DNA of 64,000 nucleotides from Sarcina sp. DSM 11001 (GTDB lineage Bacteria > Bacillota > Clostridia > Lachnospirales > Lachnospiraceae): positions 48,448-112,447 of the forward strand of contig NZ_FNFZ01000013.1 of the NCBI RefSeq assembly GCF_900101015.1. The letters run 5' to 3'. A program made the translations under genes and the position numbers. Under the pieces are notes generated by a model. It worked only from the letters and a program-made list of their open reading frames with translations, made no database searches and was not told the DNA's origin. Of the stretch, positions 43,741-52,246 are shown piece after piece (position 1 is the stretch's first letter; each line of letters starts with the position of its first letter).

Positions 43741-43805
43741 AGAAGCGCCGTAAAGTATTTGATGCTTCCTCTGCCGCAGACAATAAAAAAGGATAGGGCC
43801 GGAAT

Positions 43806-44165
43806 ATGGGATTGACGATCAGTGAGTTTTACAGCAGGACGGGAGGAAACTATCAGGAGGTGATCAGCCATCTGGCTGATGAGAAACGGGTGGCCCGGTT
43901 TTTAAAGATGTTCCTGTCAGACCCGAGTTTTGAAAGTCTGGAGGAAGCTCTGGAACAGGGAAATGTACAGGAGGCCTTCCGCGCAGTGCATACTCTCAAG
44001 GGAGTATGTCTGAATATGGGATTTTCCGGACTGTATAAAGAGTGCAACAAAGTGACTGAGGATCTTAGGTCCGGAAATCTGGAGGCGGGAATGCAGAACA
44101 TGCCTGCTCTGCGGCAGAGATACAGGAGTATTGTGGAGAGCATTGGGCAGCTTGATCAAGTTTGA
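43806..44165 (+). CDS. Hpt-domain histidine phosphotransfer protein
   Basis: 119 residues, all one Hpt helical bundle. The phosphoacceptor is the His in AVHTLKGVCLNMGF (about residue 58). It should shuttle phosphate between a hybrid kinase and response regulator, neither of which is in this window. An AAAAAAGGAT site precedes the ATG. The N-terminal 20 residues are a helical lead. Confidence 0.85.
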   Translation: MGLTISEFYSRTGGNYQEVISHLADEKRVARFLKMFLSDPSFESLEEALEQGNVQEAFRAVHTLKGVCLNMGFSGLYKECNKVTEDLRSGNLEAGMQNMPALRQRYRSIVESIGQLDQV

Positions 44166-44206
44166 TCAGAAGCAGATGTTTATTAAAAATATATAAAAAT
44201 TATATA

Positions 44207-44234
44207 TTGTGGTTTTGAAATAATCTGCTACAAT
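44207..44234 (+). promoter_or_regulatory. Putative mscL promoter
   Basis: TTGTGG (44207-44212), 16-base spacer, TACAAT (44229-44234). The -35 is poor. The mscL ATG is 165 bases downstream. Confidence 0.45.
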
Positions 44235-44398
44235 AGATTGCTGTAAGCTGAAGAGATGCTCCGGATCGTTTCTAACCTGTGTACATAAGCGGAGCAGGAT
44301 CAGCTGCAGGTGTTTTATTGAAGCGGTATCCGCATCTGCTTCAGGCGGAGACCGCGGAGCAGGGCACCGTAGGTGCCGGCAGAGAAAGAGGTGTAAGT

Positions 44399-44869
44399 AT
44401 GAAGGATTTTATGAATGAGTTCAAGGAATTCATCAGCCGCGGCAATGTCATGGATATGGCTGTTGGTATCATGATCGGCGGAGCTTTCACCGCGATCGTT
44501 ACCTCCCTTGTCGAAGACATTATCAGCCCTATCCTGGGTGTTTTCGGCGGATTGAATTTTGACCAGCTCAAGCTCAGCCTGGGTGGTGAGGTCACACTCG
44601 CTTATGGTAAGTTTATCACAGCAGTGATCAATTTCCTGATCATGGCCTTTATCCTGTTCTCAATCATCAAGGCGCTGAACGCTGCGGCTTCCAAGGTGAA
44701 AAAGCCTGAAGAAGAGGCGGCTCCCACGACCAAGATGTGCCCTTACTGCAAGAGCGAAGACGTCGCAATGGGTGCGACAAAGTGCCCTCACTGCGCTTCT
44801 ACACTGGAACTGTCCGAGGAAGAGATCCAGATGATCAAGGAAGCCGAGGAAGCAGCTGCTCAGGCGTGA
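44399..44869 (+). CDS. mscL: Large-conductance mechanosensitive channel with C-terminal zinc ribbon
   Basis: 156 residues. MKDFMNEFKEFISRGNVMDMAVGIMIGGAF is the conserved MscL start and first transmembrane span; a second span follows at about residues 75-95. The C-terminal 45 residues hold a four-Cys zinc-ribbon-like motif (CPYCKSEDVAMGATKCPHC), absent from standard MscL. The channel releases solutes on hypo-osmotic shock. The ATG at 44399 follows AAAGAGGTG; the longer frame has no site. Confidence 0.93.
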   Translation: MKDFMNEFKEFISRGNVMDMAVGIMIGGAFTAIVTSLVEDIISPILGVFGGLNFDQLKLSLGGEVTLAYGKFITAVINFLIMAFILFSIIKALNAAASKVKKPEEEAAPTTKMCPYCKSEDVAMGATKCPHCASTLELSEEEIQMIKEAEEAAAQA

Positions 44870-44947
44870 TCATTGTCCTGAGAACAGCTTTTTGAACCTG
44901 TTCCCAGAGTCTTGTGAAGACCTGCAGGACAGGACGGAAAAAACAGA

Positions 44948-45006
44948 AACGGGGATGACTGCTGCCATGCAGGCCGGCGGACATCCCCGTTCATTTTTAT
45001 TATTCT
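44948..45006 (+). terminator. Stem-loop terminator after mscL
   Basis: AACGGGGATG (44948-44957) pairs with CATCCCCGTT (44992-45001), followed by CATTTTTATT. The large 34-base loop contains a smaller GC-rich hairpin. Confidence 0.7.
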
Positions 45007-45080
45007 ATATTCTGGATTCTGGAAATTTATTATTCTATACTATTCTATACTCTGAAAACCCGGGCAAAAAAATATCCACA

Positions 45081-45200
45081 AGAACCAGACAGGATAAGAG
45101 CATCCGGGAAGGAACCAGACAGAAGAGGAACCAGACAGGATAAGAGCATCCGGGAAGGAACCGGACAGAAAAGGAACCAGACAGAAGAGGAACCAGACAG
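45081..45200 (+). repeat. Tandem repeat carrying Shine-Dalgarno-like segments
   Basis: Units of GGAACCAGACAGAAGAG and GGATAAGAGCATCCGGGAAG alternate about 2.5 times and end right at the start codon of the PLP enzyme. Each unit contains AGAGGAACC, so the ribosome site has been copied several times. Confidence 0.8.
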
Positions 45201-46841
45201 ATGGGTAGTGAAGAGATCTGCACCGAAGGTGCTGAAGAAACCTGCATCCTGCAGAAACAGCTGGAGAAATATGCCTCACAGGACCTGTATCCCCTGCACA
45301 TGCCCGGCCATAAGCGGCGCGTGCAGCCGGCCCCCGGACTGCCGTATGACTGGGATGTGACCGAGGTGCCCGGCACGGACGACCTCCATGATGCGCACGG
45401 GATCCTGGAGGAGGCCATGAAAAGAACGGCCGCCCTGTACGGGGCGGACAGGACCTGGTATCTGGTGGGCGGGAGCACCTGCGGCCTGCTGGCGGGGATC
45501 CGGGCTCTGACCGGCCGCGGGAGCGAAGTCCTCTGTGCCAGAAACTGCCATAAAGCCGTATTCCACGCGCTGGAGCTGTCCGGATACCGGGTGCACTGGA
45601 TCATGCCGCCTATGGATCCGGAATGGGAGATCTGCGGCGGGATCCGCGCGGATCAGGTCCGCGCAATGCTCGCCAAACACCCTTCTGCCAGAGCTGTGAT
45701 CCTGACCAGTCCGACCTACGAGGGCGTTTTGTCCGAAATAGAGGAGATCTGCAGTATCTGCCATGAAAAAAATATCCCTGTTCTGGTGGATGAGGCCCAC
45801 GGTGCCCATCTGCTTCCCCAGTCCTGTCAGGCCGGCTTCCCTAAAGGAGCAGTCGCCTGCGGCGCGGATCTCGTGATCCAGAGCCCGCACAAGACTCTCC
45901 CGAGCCTGACGCAGACCGCTCTGCTCCATCTCAATGGAAAACTGGTCGACCCCGACCGCATTGAAAGAGAACTGGATATTTTTGAGACCAGTTCTCCTTC
46001 TTATCCCCTGTTGGCTTCTCTGGACGGATGTACCGGTATCCTGAGAAAGGAGGGCGCAGAACTCTTCGAAAAATGGAAGGAGAGACTTGCCCGCTTTGAC
46101 GAAGCCGTCCATTCCCTTCAAAAGATCAGGATTCTGGGACATGGGAGTCAGTCCGCGGCTGTTAATGACCCTGGCAAGATCCTGATCAACACCCGCGGCG
46201 CAGGGATGACCGGACAGGAGGCTGCAGGTCTCCTGAGAGATCAGTTCCGCCTGGAGACCGAATATGCCCGCGGCTTCCACGTACTGGCAATGAGCAGCCC
46301 CTGCGACAGCGAGGATGCCCTTGACCGCCTTGCCGCAGCCCTTCTGGATCTGGATATGAAAGCCGCCGCGCCCGTTTCTGTTGAAAAAAACAGGACAGAA
46401 GGAACGCTCCCTGACATGCCTGCTGACAGAACAGAAGTTACACTGCCAGATATACTCGATGACGGGGCAGAAGATACGCCGCCTGGTATACTCGATGACG
46501 GGGCAGAAGATACGCTGCCTGATACTCCTGCCAACAGATTAGACAGTACAGACAGTACAGATGCCCTGTCGGTTCAGGAACTGCTCATGATCCGGCCTGT
46601 AACCGCCTGCACCATCGCCTGCGCGGCGGAGCAGGAAGCGGAGGAGGTTCCTATAACAGAGGCATCCGGCAGAATCTGTGCGGAATACCTGTATGATTAT
46701 CCCCCGGGGATCCCCTTTCTCATCCCCGGAGAGTTCATCACCCGTAAGATCATGGAGATCCTGGAAAAAGAAACGGAGAACGGCAGAGCTTTTTATGGAC
46801 ATAGGGGGAGAGAGGGAGTCATCCTCTGCCTGCGCGAGTAA
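45201..46841 (+). CDS. Orn/Lys/Arg decarboxylase-family PLP enzyme
   Basis: 546 residues of the group III decarboxylase/aminotransferase fold (SpeA/Cad-type). Signatures: LHMPGHKRR, GGSTCGLLAGIRAL, TSPTYEGVLSEI, LVDEAHGAHL and the PLP lysine in SPHKTLPSLTQ. Between the PLP domain and the C-terminal domain (about residues 395-450) there is a low-complexity insert with two 12-residue DDGAEDT copies, coded by a 36-base repeat. The substrate (arginine, lysine or ornithine) is undecided; these in Firmicutes are often arginine decarboxylase-like. The ribosome site lies in a tandem repeat. Confidence 0.88.
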   Translation: MGSEEICTEGAEETCILQKQLEKYASQDLYPLHMPGHKRRVQPAPGLPYDWDVTEVPGTDDLHDAHGILEEAMKRTAALYGADRTWYLVGGSTCGLLAGIRALTGRGSEVLCARNCHKAVFHALELSGYRVHWIMPPMDPEWEICGGIRADQVRAMLAKHPSARAVILTSPTYEGVLSEIEEICSICHEKNIPVLVDEAHGAHLLPQSCQAGFPKGAVACGADLVIQSPHKTLPSLTQTALLHLNGKLVDPDRIERELDIFETSSPSYPLLASLDGCTGILRKEGAELFEKWKERLARFDEAVHSLQKIRILGHGSQSAAVNDPGKILINTRGAGMTGQEAAGLLRDQFRLETEYARGFHVLAMSSPCDSEDALDRLAAALLDLDMKAAAPVSVEKNRTEGTLPDMPADRTEVTLPDILDDGAEDTPPGILDDGAEDTLPDTPANRLDSTDSTDALSVQELLMIRPVTACTIACAAEQEAEEVPITEASGRICAEYLYDYPPGIPFLIPGEFITRKIMEILEKETENGRAFYGHRGREGVILCLRE

Positions 46842-47011
46842 AGGCAGGCTGCTGTTGGTTTCCGGCGCACCCTGACCAATAACCTGCGCAGAGCCATGCT
46901 GCGTCAGTTCCGCTGATGGACTGCACACCGTGTAACAGATTTATTTCGAACTGGTCTGTGTATAAGAACATCCCGGCGACAGCGGCCACGGCAACAGTAG
47001 ACCACAAGACG

Positions 47012-47040
47012 TTGACTTTTAGCGGGGTTATCCATATAAT
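47012..47040 (+). promoter_or_regulatory. Promoter of the SCIFF locus
   Basis: TTGACT (47012-47017), 17-base spacer, TATAAT (47035-47040), about 50 bases before the SCIFF start. Among the best consensus matches in the window. Confidence 0.75.
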
Positions 47041-47091
47041 AATTCCAGTAAAGCATACATTTTATTCTTAATACATAGAGAGGAACCTGAT

Positions 47092-47241
47092 ATGAAGCAT
47101 ATCGTGACATTGGATACCCGTGATATGGCAAAGAGCGCTGTCAGCGGCGGCTGCGGCGAGTGCCAGACTTCCTGCCAGAGCGCCTGCAAAACCAGCTGCG
47201 GTGTTGCAAATCAGCCCTGTGAGAACAAGGACGCCGAGTAA
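47092..47241 (+). CDS. scfA: SCIFF ranthipeptide precursor (ScfA)
   Basis: 49 residues with six cysteines at 21, 24, 28, 32, 36 and 43, the defining feature of SCIFF (six Cys in forty-five). The core reads GCGECQTSCQSACKTSCG, almost the same as in other Clostridia. The leader MKHIVTLDTRDMAK guides the maturase. The product carries thioether (Cys to gamma-carbon) links made by the radical SAM enzyme at 47384. GAGAGGAACC precedes the ATG, and a strong promoter lies upstream. SCIFF is nearly universal in Clostridia; its role is unknown. Confidence 0.95.
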   Translation: MKHIVTLDTRDMAKSAVSGGCGECQTSCQSACKTSCGVANQPCENKDAE

Positions 47242-47383
47242 GGAACTGTAGGATGGCAGACCCTGGAGAGGGTCTTTATCTGGAGACGCATATTATGCAT
47301 ACTATGGGCCATGCACTCGATGAGGGCATGGCTCATTGCGCGTCAGAGACAAAAATATTTCAGAAACAAAGATTTAGGAAACT

Positions 47384-48778
47384 ATGATTCATCAGTATAC
47401 ACTTAACGGCTACAATATTATCCTCGATGTCAACAGCGGCAGTATCCACGTGACGGATGATCTGGCCTTCGAGGCGGTCCGGCTGACGGACGAAGGATGG
47501 CCGCAGGACAGGATCATCAAGGAGCTTTCAGAGCGCTTTTCCGGGCGCGGGGTGACGGCTCAGGATGTCCGGGACAGTCTGGACGACATTGAGGAACTGC
47601 GCGCGGCGGGAAAGCTTTTTTCCACTGAGACTTTTGAAGACAAGGCATTTGACCTCAAAAAACGCAGTACCGTCATCAAAGCCCTGTGCCTTCTGGTGGC
47701 GCATACCTGCAACCTCAACTGCAGCTACTGTTTTGCCGCACAGGGGAATTTCAAGGGTCAGCACGGACTGATGTCCTTTGAGACAGGAAAACGCGCCCTG
47801 GATTTCCTCGTGGAAAATTCGGGCCTGCGCAGGAATCTGGAGGTCGACTTCTTCGGCGGCGAACCCCTCATGAATTTTGAGGTCTGCAAGGAACTCGTCG
47901 CCTATGCACGCTCGATCGAGAAGGAAAAAAAGAAGAATTTCCGTTTCACACTGACCACCAACGGGATCGGCATCACGGATGAAGTCATTGAGTGGGCCAA
48001 CCGGGAGTGCCACAATGTGGTCCTGAGCCTTGACGGACGAAAAGAAGTCAATGACCGTTTCCGCAAGGATTATACCGGCAGGGGAAGCTATGACCGGATC
48101 GTCCCTAAATTTCAGAGATTTGTTGAAAAAAGAGGTGGAAAAGGGTATTACATGCGTGGAACCTTCACCCGTTTCAACACGGATTTCACCAGGGACATCT
48201 TCCATATGGCCGATGACCTCGGCTTCTCGGAGCTGTCCATGGAACCTGTGGTCGCGGATCCCGACAGTCCCTCGGCTCTGAGGCCGGAAGATCTGCCGGT
48301 CATCTTTGACCAGTACGAGATTCTGGCGAAGGATATGATCAGGCGGGAGGAAGAGGGAAAGCCGATCACTTTTTACCACTTTATGATCGATCTTGAACAC
48401 GGTCCCTGCATCTACAAACGGATCTCAGGCTGCGGTTCCGGAACAGAATACCTGGCTGTGACAGCTTCGGGCGATCTCTATCCCTGCCATCAGTTTGTCA
48501 ATGATCCCGAATACAAAATGGGGGACATCTGGAGCGGCGTCACGAATCTGCAGCTGCGGGATTCCTTTAAACTCTGCAATGTCTATTCCCGCCCTGAATG
48601 TGCCGACTGCTGGGCAAGGCTCTACTGCGCGGGAGGCTGCGCGGCCAATGCCTACCATGCGACAGGAGACATTCACGGGACCTACAGGACCGGCTGTGAG
48701 ATTTTCAAAAAGAGAATCGAATGTGCCCTGATGATCAAAGCAGCCCAGGCTATGAAGAAAAAACCGGCGCAGGGATAA
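47384..48778 (+). CDS. scfB: SCIFF radical SAM/SPASM maturase
   Basis: 464 residues. N-terminal leader-binding domain (RiPP recognition element, about residues 1-90, ILDVNSGSIHVTDDLAFEAV), radical SAM CX3CX2C in HTCNLNCSYCFA (residues ~107-114), and a SPASM domain with Cys-rich CGSGTEYL, CNVYSRPECADCWARLYCAGGC. It installs thioether cross-links in the SCIFF peptide encoded 143 bases upstream. A hairpin AGACCC-TGGAGA-GGGTCT lies between the two genes and could set their expression ratio. Length is typical for the family. Confidence 0.96.
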   Translation: MIHQYTLNGYNIILDVNSGSIHVTDDLAFEAVRLTDEGWPQDRIIKELSERFSGRGVTAQDVRDSLDDIEELRAAGKLFSTETFEDKAFDLKKRSTVIKALCLLVAHTCNLNCSYCFAAQGNFKGQHGLMSFETGKRALDFLVENSGLRRNLEVDFFGGEPLMNFEVCKELVAYARSIEKEKKKNFRFTLTTNGIGITDEVIEWANRECHNVVLSLDGRKEVNDRFRKDYTGRGSYDRIVPKFQRFVEKRGGKGYYMRGTFTRFNTDFTRDIFHMADDLGFSELSMEPVVADPDSPSALRPEDLPVIFDQYEILAKDMIRREEEGKPITFYHFMIDLEHGPCIYKRISGCGSGTEYLAVTASGDLYPCHQFVNDPEYKMGDIWSGVTNLQLRDSFKLCNVYSRPECADCWARLYCAGGCAANAYHATGDIHGTYRTGCEIFKKRIECALMIKAAQAMKKKPAQG

Positions 48779-48981
48779 TGCCACCGGGGCAGTGACTCTG
48801 GTGAAAAAACTCTATCCCTGGTATCCATTGTTTTTCAGAACAAAGGATGAGATGATGTTGCGGGGATAATGATCCTGGCGCAAAACCATCCTTCTCTTCT
48901 GGAAAAGCTCACATGCCAAAGGTTCACAGCTCTGCAGACCGGCTGACAGGGTTCATGCCTCTGCAGTTCAGCCGACCGGAT

Positions 48982-49242
48982 TTACGGATTTACAGACCGG
49001 CTGACCAGGTTGGTAAGGCCCAGAATATAATCAACAGTTGTGCCATACAAAAGGGCCAGGCTGACGAATATATCTATATGGATAGCCCGGAGTCCGCGTT
49101 CGTACTGGGAATAAGCCTGCTGGGTGATCCCGAGTCTTTCTGCTACCTGCTTCTGGGTGAAGCCGTGCAGTTTCCTCAGGCGTATGACCCGTTCGAGAAT
49201 GCGGGGAGGACAGCGAAGATCTCTTCCGGCTGAATCTTTCAT
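48982..49242 (-). CDS. Small XRE-family transcriptional regulator
   Basis: 86 residues, almost only a Cro/C1 helix-turn-helix (RLRKLHGFTQKQVAERLGITQQAYSQYERG). It should bind DNA as a dimer. The start follows AGGAAAAG. It lies between the SCIFF maturase and YlmH genes, opposite to both. Targets are unknown. Confidence 0.82.
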   Translation of the reverse strand: MKDSAGRDLRCPPRILERVIRLRKLHGFTQKQVAERLGITQQAYSQYERGLRAIHIDIFVSLALLYGTTVDYILGLTNLVSRSVNP

Positions 49243-49409
49243 TTAGCGCTTTTCCTTTCTGTTCTTCTTTCTGGTCTTCATTACAGGTACCGCGGGGTGA
49301 CAGTTTTTCCCAGTTTATCAGAGGACGGCCTCCGGATATGAATCAGACAAAGGTCAATCGCAAAAAAAGGCCGCAAAAAGCCTGTCTTAAAACCTGAAAA
49401 CGTAAAAAC

Positions 49410-50198
49410 ATGAAAAAAAGAGAAAAAGACATGCTCTCCCCGGGAAGGGTGCGGGATCTGGCGGACCAGGCCATGAGAAATGATTATGTCACCCACACGG
49501 GATTCCTGTCCCTGTCCGAGCAGTCCATGGCTGTTCCGGAGACCGAAAAAGCGGGTGTCAGGGCCTGTTTTTACGGAGGGCATGAGGAAGCGGACAGGAA
49601 AGTCCTTTATTTCCTTCCGTCCTATATGGATGAAGAGACGCTGACCCGGCAGGAAGACAGCGGGGAAGGCTTCATCGCCTGCCTGCGGATCAGGGTGCGC
49701 GGCGCCCGGTTTACTAAGGAGATCGGACACAGGGACTGTCTCGGAGCCCTGATGCACCTGGGGATCGGCAGGGACCAGATAGGAGATATTCTTCTGACCC
49801 GGGAGGGGGACTGCGCCTTTGTCTACGTGCTCGCCCCGGTCGCGGAGCATATCATCCGGGATCTTGTCACCGTGGGCAGGGCCCATGTGGATATAGACAG
49901 GGTGCCGCCCGATGCCTGCACTGTCCGCCCGGTGATGACTCCGGTGAGCGGGAGTATTGCCTCCGTCCGGATCGACAGCCTTGTCGCGATGGTCTTTCAT
50001 ATTTCGAGGTCCGCCGCCCAGGACCTGGTGGCTTCCGAAGAGGTCTTTGCCGACGGCAGGACCATCACATCAGCTTCCTATGTACCTGCGCAGGGATGCA
50101 GGATCTCCGTCCGCGGTCATGGCAAATTTATATTTGAGGGAGAAGAAAAAAAGACCAGAAAGGGCAGAATCTTTGTACGCACCAGCGTTTTTTCCTGA
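49410..50198 (+). CDS. YlmH-like S4-domain RNA-binding protein
   Basis: 262 residues. Resembles YlmH, which has an N-terminal domain and a C-terminal S4 domain (residues ~180-255, VRIDSLVAMVFHISRSAAQDLVASEEVFADG). The central region GALMHLGIGRDQIGDILL is the family signature. In Bacillus, YlmH binds stalled 50S subunits in ribosome quality control and lies in the cell-division region. Here it is not next to division genes. The start is uncertain: no strong site, and an ATG at 49431 is also possible. Confidence 0.85.
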   Translation: MKKREKDMLSPGRVRDLADQAMRNDYVTHTGFLSLSEQSMAVPETEKAGVRACFYGGHEEADRKVLYFLPSYMDEETLTRQEDSGEGFIACLRIRVRGARFTKEIGHRDCLGALMHLGIGRDQIGDILLTREGDCAFVYVLAPVAEHIIRDLVTVGRAHVDIDRVPPDACTVRPVMTPVSGSIASVRIDSLVAMVFHISRSAAQDLVASEEVFADGRTITSASYVPAQGCRISVRGHGKFIFEGEEKKTRKGRIFVRTSVFS

Positions 50199-50352
50199 GA
50201 ATACCTGTTTTGAAAACTGAAAATACAGCAAATGCGGAAAACAAGAAAAACACGAAAAACACGGAAAACACACGAAAAAAGCACTGATAAAAGCACAGAT
50301 AAAGATATAAAGCGGGATAAAACAGTATTCGAAAATAATGAAGGAGAAGATC

Positions 50353-51582
50353 ATGACTTACGAGGAAGCATACCGGAAACTGGAAAAATATGGACAGCTT
50401 CATGTCCTGAAATATTATGATGAGCTCGATGAGGGACAGAAAGCGGAGCTCCTTCAGCAGGTGGAGGAGACGGATTTTTCCATCCTTCAGTATATGGATC
50501 ACAAGAACGCAGCGGCAGAGGAGAAAAATATTTCCCCGATCGCCGCGATGGAACTTGATGAGGTCACAAGACGCAGGGAAGAGTTCAAAAAGATCGGTCT
50601 GGAGGCAGTGCGGCAGGGAAAAGTCGCCGCTGTTCTTCTGGCCGGAGGCATGGGAACCCGTCTTGGATCTGATGACCCCAAATGCATGTATGACATCGGA
50701 CTCACCCACCCCGTCTATATCATGGAGCGCCTTGTCTCCAACCTCATGGATGTCGTCAACGAGGCCGGCGGGATCTTTGTCCCGTTCTTTATCATGACGA
50801 GTGACAAGAACCACGACAAGACCGTCAGTTTTATGAAAAAAATGAATTATTTCGGCTATGATCCCTCCATGGTCTTTTTCTTTAAACAGGAAATGGCCCC
50901 GGCGGCGGATTATAACGGCAAGGTCTACATGGAGACAAAAAGCAGGATCTCCACCTCCCCCAACGGCAATGGCGGGTGGTTCCTCTCTATGAAGCGCGCA
51001 GGCCTGATCGACAAGGTACATGAGCTGGGTATTGAGTGGCTCAATACCTTCGCGGTCGACAATGTGCTGCAACGGATCGCGGACCCGGTATTTGTCGGAG
51101 CTACGATCGCCTCCGGAAGCGCCTGCGGCGCAAAGACCGTCCGCAAGGCCGCGCCCGATGAAAAGGTCGGCGTCATGTGCCTCCAAAACGGCAGACCCTC
51201 GATCATTGAATATTATGAGATGACTCCTGAACTGATGGAGACAAAGAATGAAAACGGCGACCCCGCCTATAATTTCGGTGTCATCATGAACTACTTGTTC
51301 CGTGAAAAGGATCTCGAGAGGATCGTGGACGAGGTCCTGCCTGTCCACATTGTGGAAAAGAAGATTCCCTGCCTCGATGAGAACGGAAATCCTGTTTCCC
51401 CGGCGGAACCCAACGGCTACAAGTTTGAACAGCTCGTCCTCGACATGGTCCGTGAACTGGACAGTTGCCTGCCGGTGGAGGTTGAACGCACCCGCGAGTT
51501 TGCACCGATCAAAAACAAGACCGGAATTGACTCCGTCGAAAGCGCCAGAGAGCTCTGCCTCAAGAACGGCATCGAACTCTGA
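50353..51582 (+). CDS. UDP-sugar pyrophosphorylase (UDPGP/UAP1-like)
   Basis: 409 residues. Unlike GalU it belongs to the UDPGP family (UAP1/UGP2), with nucleotide loop LLAGGMGTRLGSDDPKCMYDIGL and the downstream GGWFLSMKRAG and EWLNTFAVDNVLQRIADP sugar-binding parts. It makes UDP-GlcNAc or UDP-hexose from UTP and sugar 1-phosphate. The ATG at 50353 follows GAAGGAGAAG; 50338 is in frame but lies ahead of the site. A GAAAAACAC repeat precedes the gene (50225-50290). Confidence 0.88.
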   Translation: MTYEEAYRKLEKYGQLHVLKYYDELDEGQKAELLQQVEETDFSILQYMDHKNAAAEEKNISPIAAMELDEVTRRREEFKKIGLEAVRQGKVAAVLLAGGMGTRLGSDDPKCMYDIGLTHPVYIMERLVSNLMDVVNEAGGIFVPFFIMTSDKNHDKTVSFMKKMNYFGYDPSMVFFFKQEMAPAADYNGKVYMETKSRISTSPNGNGGWFLSMKRAGLIDKVHELGIEWLNTFAVDNVLQRIADPVFVGATIASGSACGAKTVRKAAPDEKVGVMCLQNGRPSIIEYYEMTPELMETKNENGDPAYNFGVIMNYLFREKDLERIVDEVLPVHIVEKKIPCLDENGNPVSPAEPNGYKFEQLVLDMVRELDSCLPVEVERTREFAPIKNKTGIDSVESARELCLKNGIEL

Positions 51583-51840
51583 TCGAATTCAAGAATCACC
51601 TGCGGGTCTTGTGCACCGGATGCGGGATGACATGGCTCGTTTTTCAAAGACATGTCAATATCTTTCGCACATGTCTGGCATGAGCTGCCGCTTCCGTGCG
51701 TCATCCGGCAAACCTTCGGTTCGCCGGAGTGAAAGAACTTCGAGGCTGGTCAGCAGGTGACCAGTAACAAATCACCTTTTCAGGACGGGCCCCGGATTTG
51801 ACGCTGACTGCAAAGCGGACAGGCCGGGCCCTCGCAGAGG

Positions 51841-52125
51841 ATGGATATGTTCAGACTATGGGTTAGACAATGGCGGGACAACCACCTTGTCAGAGACACG
51901 GTGATCGAGGATCCCTCTGATGATACCAGGACACATAAAGTGTTCCGGGCGCTGGAACAGGCCTGCACAGAGTTTGACCTGGCGGTGCCTGTCTGGCTTG
52001 ATGCAGTCGTCCGGGATTTCCAGAGACATTCCAGGGCGCGCTTTACAAAAGACGCCTTTATGGAGGAGATCAATTTCGATTACCTGGAGATCTATGTGAT
52101 CGAAGAGGACGATTTCATTTTGTGA
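51841..52125 (+). CDS. Conserved hypothetical small protein
   Basis: 94 residues, acidic, no recognised domain. Sequence highlights: MDMFRLWVRQWRDNHLVRD, FRALEQACTEFDLAVPVWLD and the acidic tail VIEEDDFIL. An internal ATG at 51847 has a better-spaced AGAGG and may be the real start. A ~260-base gap with a CTGGTCA/TGACCAG hairpin separates it from the UDPGP gene. No function can be assigned. Confidence 0.65.
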   Translation: MDMFRLWVRQWRDNHLVRDTVIEDPSDDTRTHKVFRALEQACTEFDLAVPVWLDAVVRDFQRHSRARFTKDAFMEEINFDYLEIYVIEEDDFIL

Positions 52126-52246
52126 AAAAATAATGTTGTTTTCTTTTTTCTGATTATTACACACAAAAACAACACAATTCCCTTCTAAACTGAAGTTCAT
52201 AATAAAAGAACATTAACAGCGTTTAGCTGGAAGAAAGGTGATTGCC

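Noticed and set aside
46842..47011. Small gene between the PLP enzyme and the SCIFF promoter
   Set aside because: No frame with a ribosome site or recognisable protein; only the gap sequence.
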